From Rhodothermia bacterium (GTDB lineage Bacteria > Bacteroidota > Rhodothermia > Rhodothermales > JABDKH01), in the NCBI GenBank assembly GCA_030431165.1, contig JAUIJQ010000230.1, positions 1 through 5,934 of the forward strand: a DNA stretch of 5,934 nt, written 5' to 3'. Of this stretch, positions 5,700-5,934 are shown piece by piece (position 1 is the first letter of the stretch; every line of letters starts with the position of its first letter). The translations under genes and the position numbers were made by a program. A model generated the notes under the pieces. It saw only the letters and a program-made list of their open reading frames with translations, made no database searches and was not told the DNA's origin.

Positions 5700-5934
5700 A
5701 TGAACAGACTTATCGAATTTTCCCTGCGCAGCCGGCTACTCATCCTCGCGCTGGCTGTGCTGGTGATGGGCGCGGGCTGGCTCAGTTATCAGAAGCTCCC
5801 CGTAGACGCCTTTCCCGACGTGTCGCCCTCGCTCGTACAGGTCTTCACGGTCACCGAAGGGCTGGCGCCTGAGGAGATCGAGCAGTATGTGACGTATCCC
5901 ATCGAAACGGCGATGAACGGACAGCCGAACCTCG
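5700..5934 (+). CDS. Inner-membrane RND heavy-metal efflux pump, N-terminal part (CzcA/CusA-like; continues past right edge)
   Basis: Seventy-eight codons of an open frame reach the window end. RND pumps of the HME subfamily are about 1,030-1,080 residues, so only some 7% is seen. A short cytoplasmic N-terminus (MNRLIEFSLRSR) is followed by transmembrane helix 1 (about 13-30, LLILALAVLVMGAGWLSY). The periplasmic porter domain then begins: LPVDAFPDVSPSLVQVFTVTEGLAPEEIEQYVTYPIETAMNG. The motifs FPDVSP, EGLAPEEIEQ and VTYPIETAMNG are characteristic of heavy-metal RND pumps of the CzcA/CusA type and not of the drug exporters AcrB/MexB. The protein would use the proton gradient to drive metal out through the adaptor and channel encoded just upstream. 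The start is set by GGAGG at 5688-5692. The gap to the adaptor stop is 17 bp, consistent with one operon. The metal-binding and proton-relay residues of TM4 are outside the window. Confidence 0.93.
   Translation, partial: MNRLIEFSLRSRLLILALAVLVMGAGWLSYQKLPVDAFPDVSPSLVQVFTVTEGLAPEEIEQYVTYPIETAMNGQPNL

Noticed and set aside
5561..5872. Plus-strand frame overlapping the adaptor end and the pump start
   Set aside because: Lies out of frame with two well-supported efflux genes and has Arg-rich shadow composition.

Overview
The window is ordinary chromosomal DNA from a moderately GC-rich Gram-negative bacterium. Two genes carry lipoprotein signals and together with a third they form a tripartite inner-to-outer-membrane efflux pump, so an outer membrane is present. 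Most starts lack a Shine-Dalgarno (SD) sequence, and the VOC/PhnB-like protein resembles homologues I know from Bacteroidota. I therefore lean towards a Bacteroidota/Rhodothermota-type host, but this is a weak inference; another high-GC Gram-negative is possible.

Left part (1-1311): the 5' end of a short-chain dehydrogenase/reductase (SDR) gene runs off the left edge on the minus strand. It is divergent from an AraC-family regulator with a YqhC-type N-terminal domain. The 144-bp gap between them holds a 20-bp dyad and a direct repeat spaced 63 bp away, which are good operator candidates. The likely logic is a regulator controlling its divergent oxidoreductase.

Middle part (1312-2416): directly after the AraC stop lies a short 8-bp tandem repeat (GTTGGATC) interrupted by a perfect palindrome. 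A stand-alone VOC/PhnB-like gene follows, with a possible terminator at its stop codon, and then about 380 bp with no convincing gene.

Right part (2417-5934): a small cysteine-rich exported protein of unknown function precedes, on the same strand, a three-gene heavy-metal RND efflux operon. The operon order is outer-membrane factor (CzcC/CusC-like), periplasmic adaptor (CzcB/CusB-like) and inner-membrane RND pump (CzcA/CusA-like, cut by the right edge). The 189-bp leader upstream of the operon carries several inverted repeats. The adaptor has almost no methionine but has a histidine/acid-rich N-terminal segment and a C-terminal histidine tail. This points to divalent cations such as Zn, Co, Cd or Ni rather than Cu(I)/Ag(I). 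No mobile element, tRNA, rRNA or CRISPR array was found. I do not see a clearly new system; the least explained items are the Cys-rich exported protein beside the efflux operon, the 8-bp repeat, and the dyads in the two regulatory gaps.
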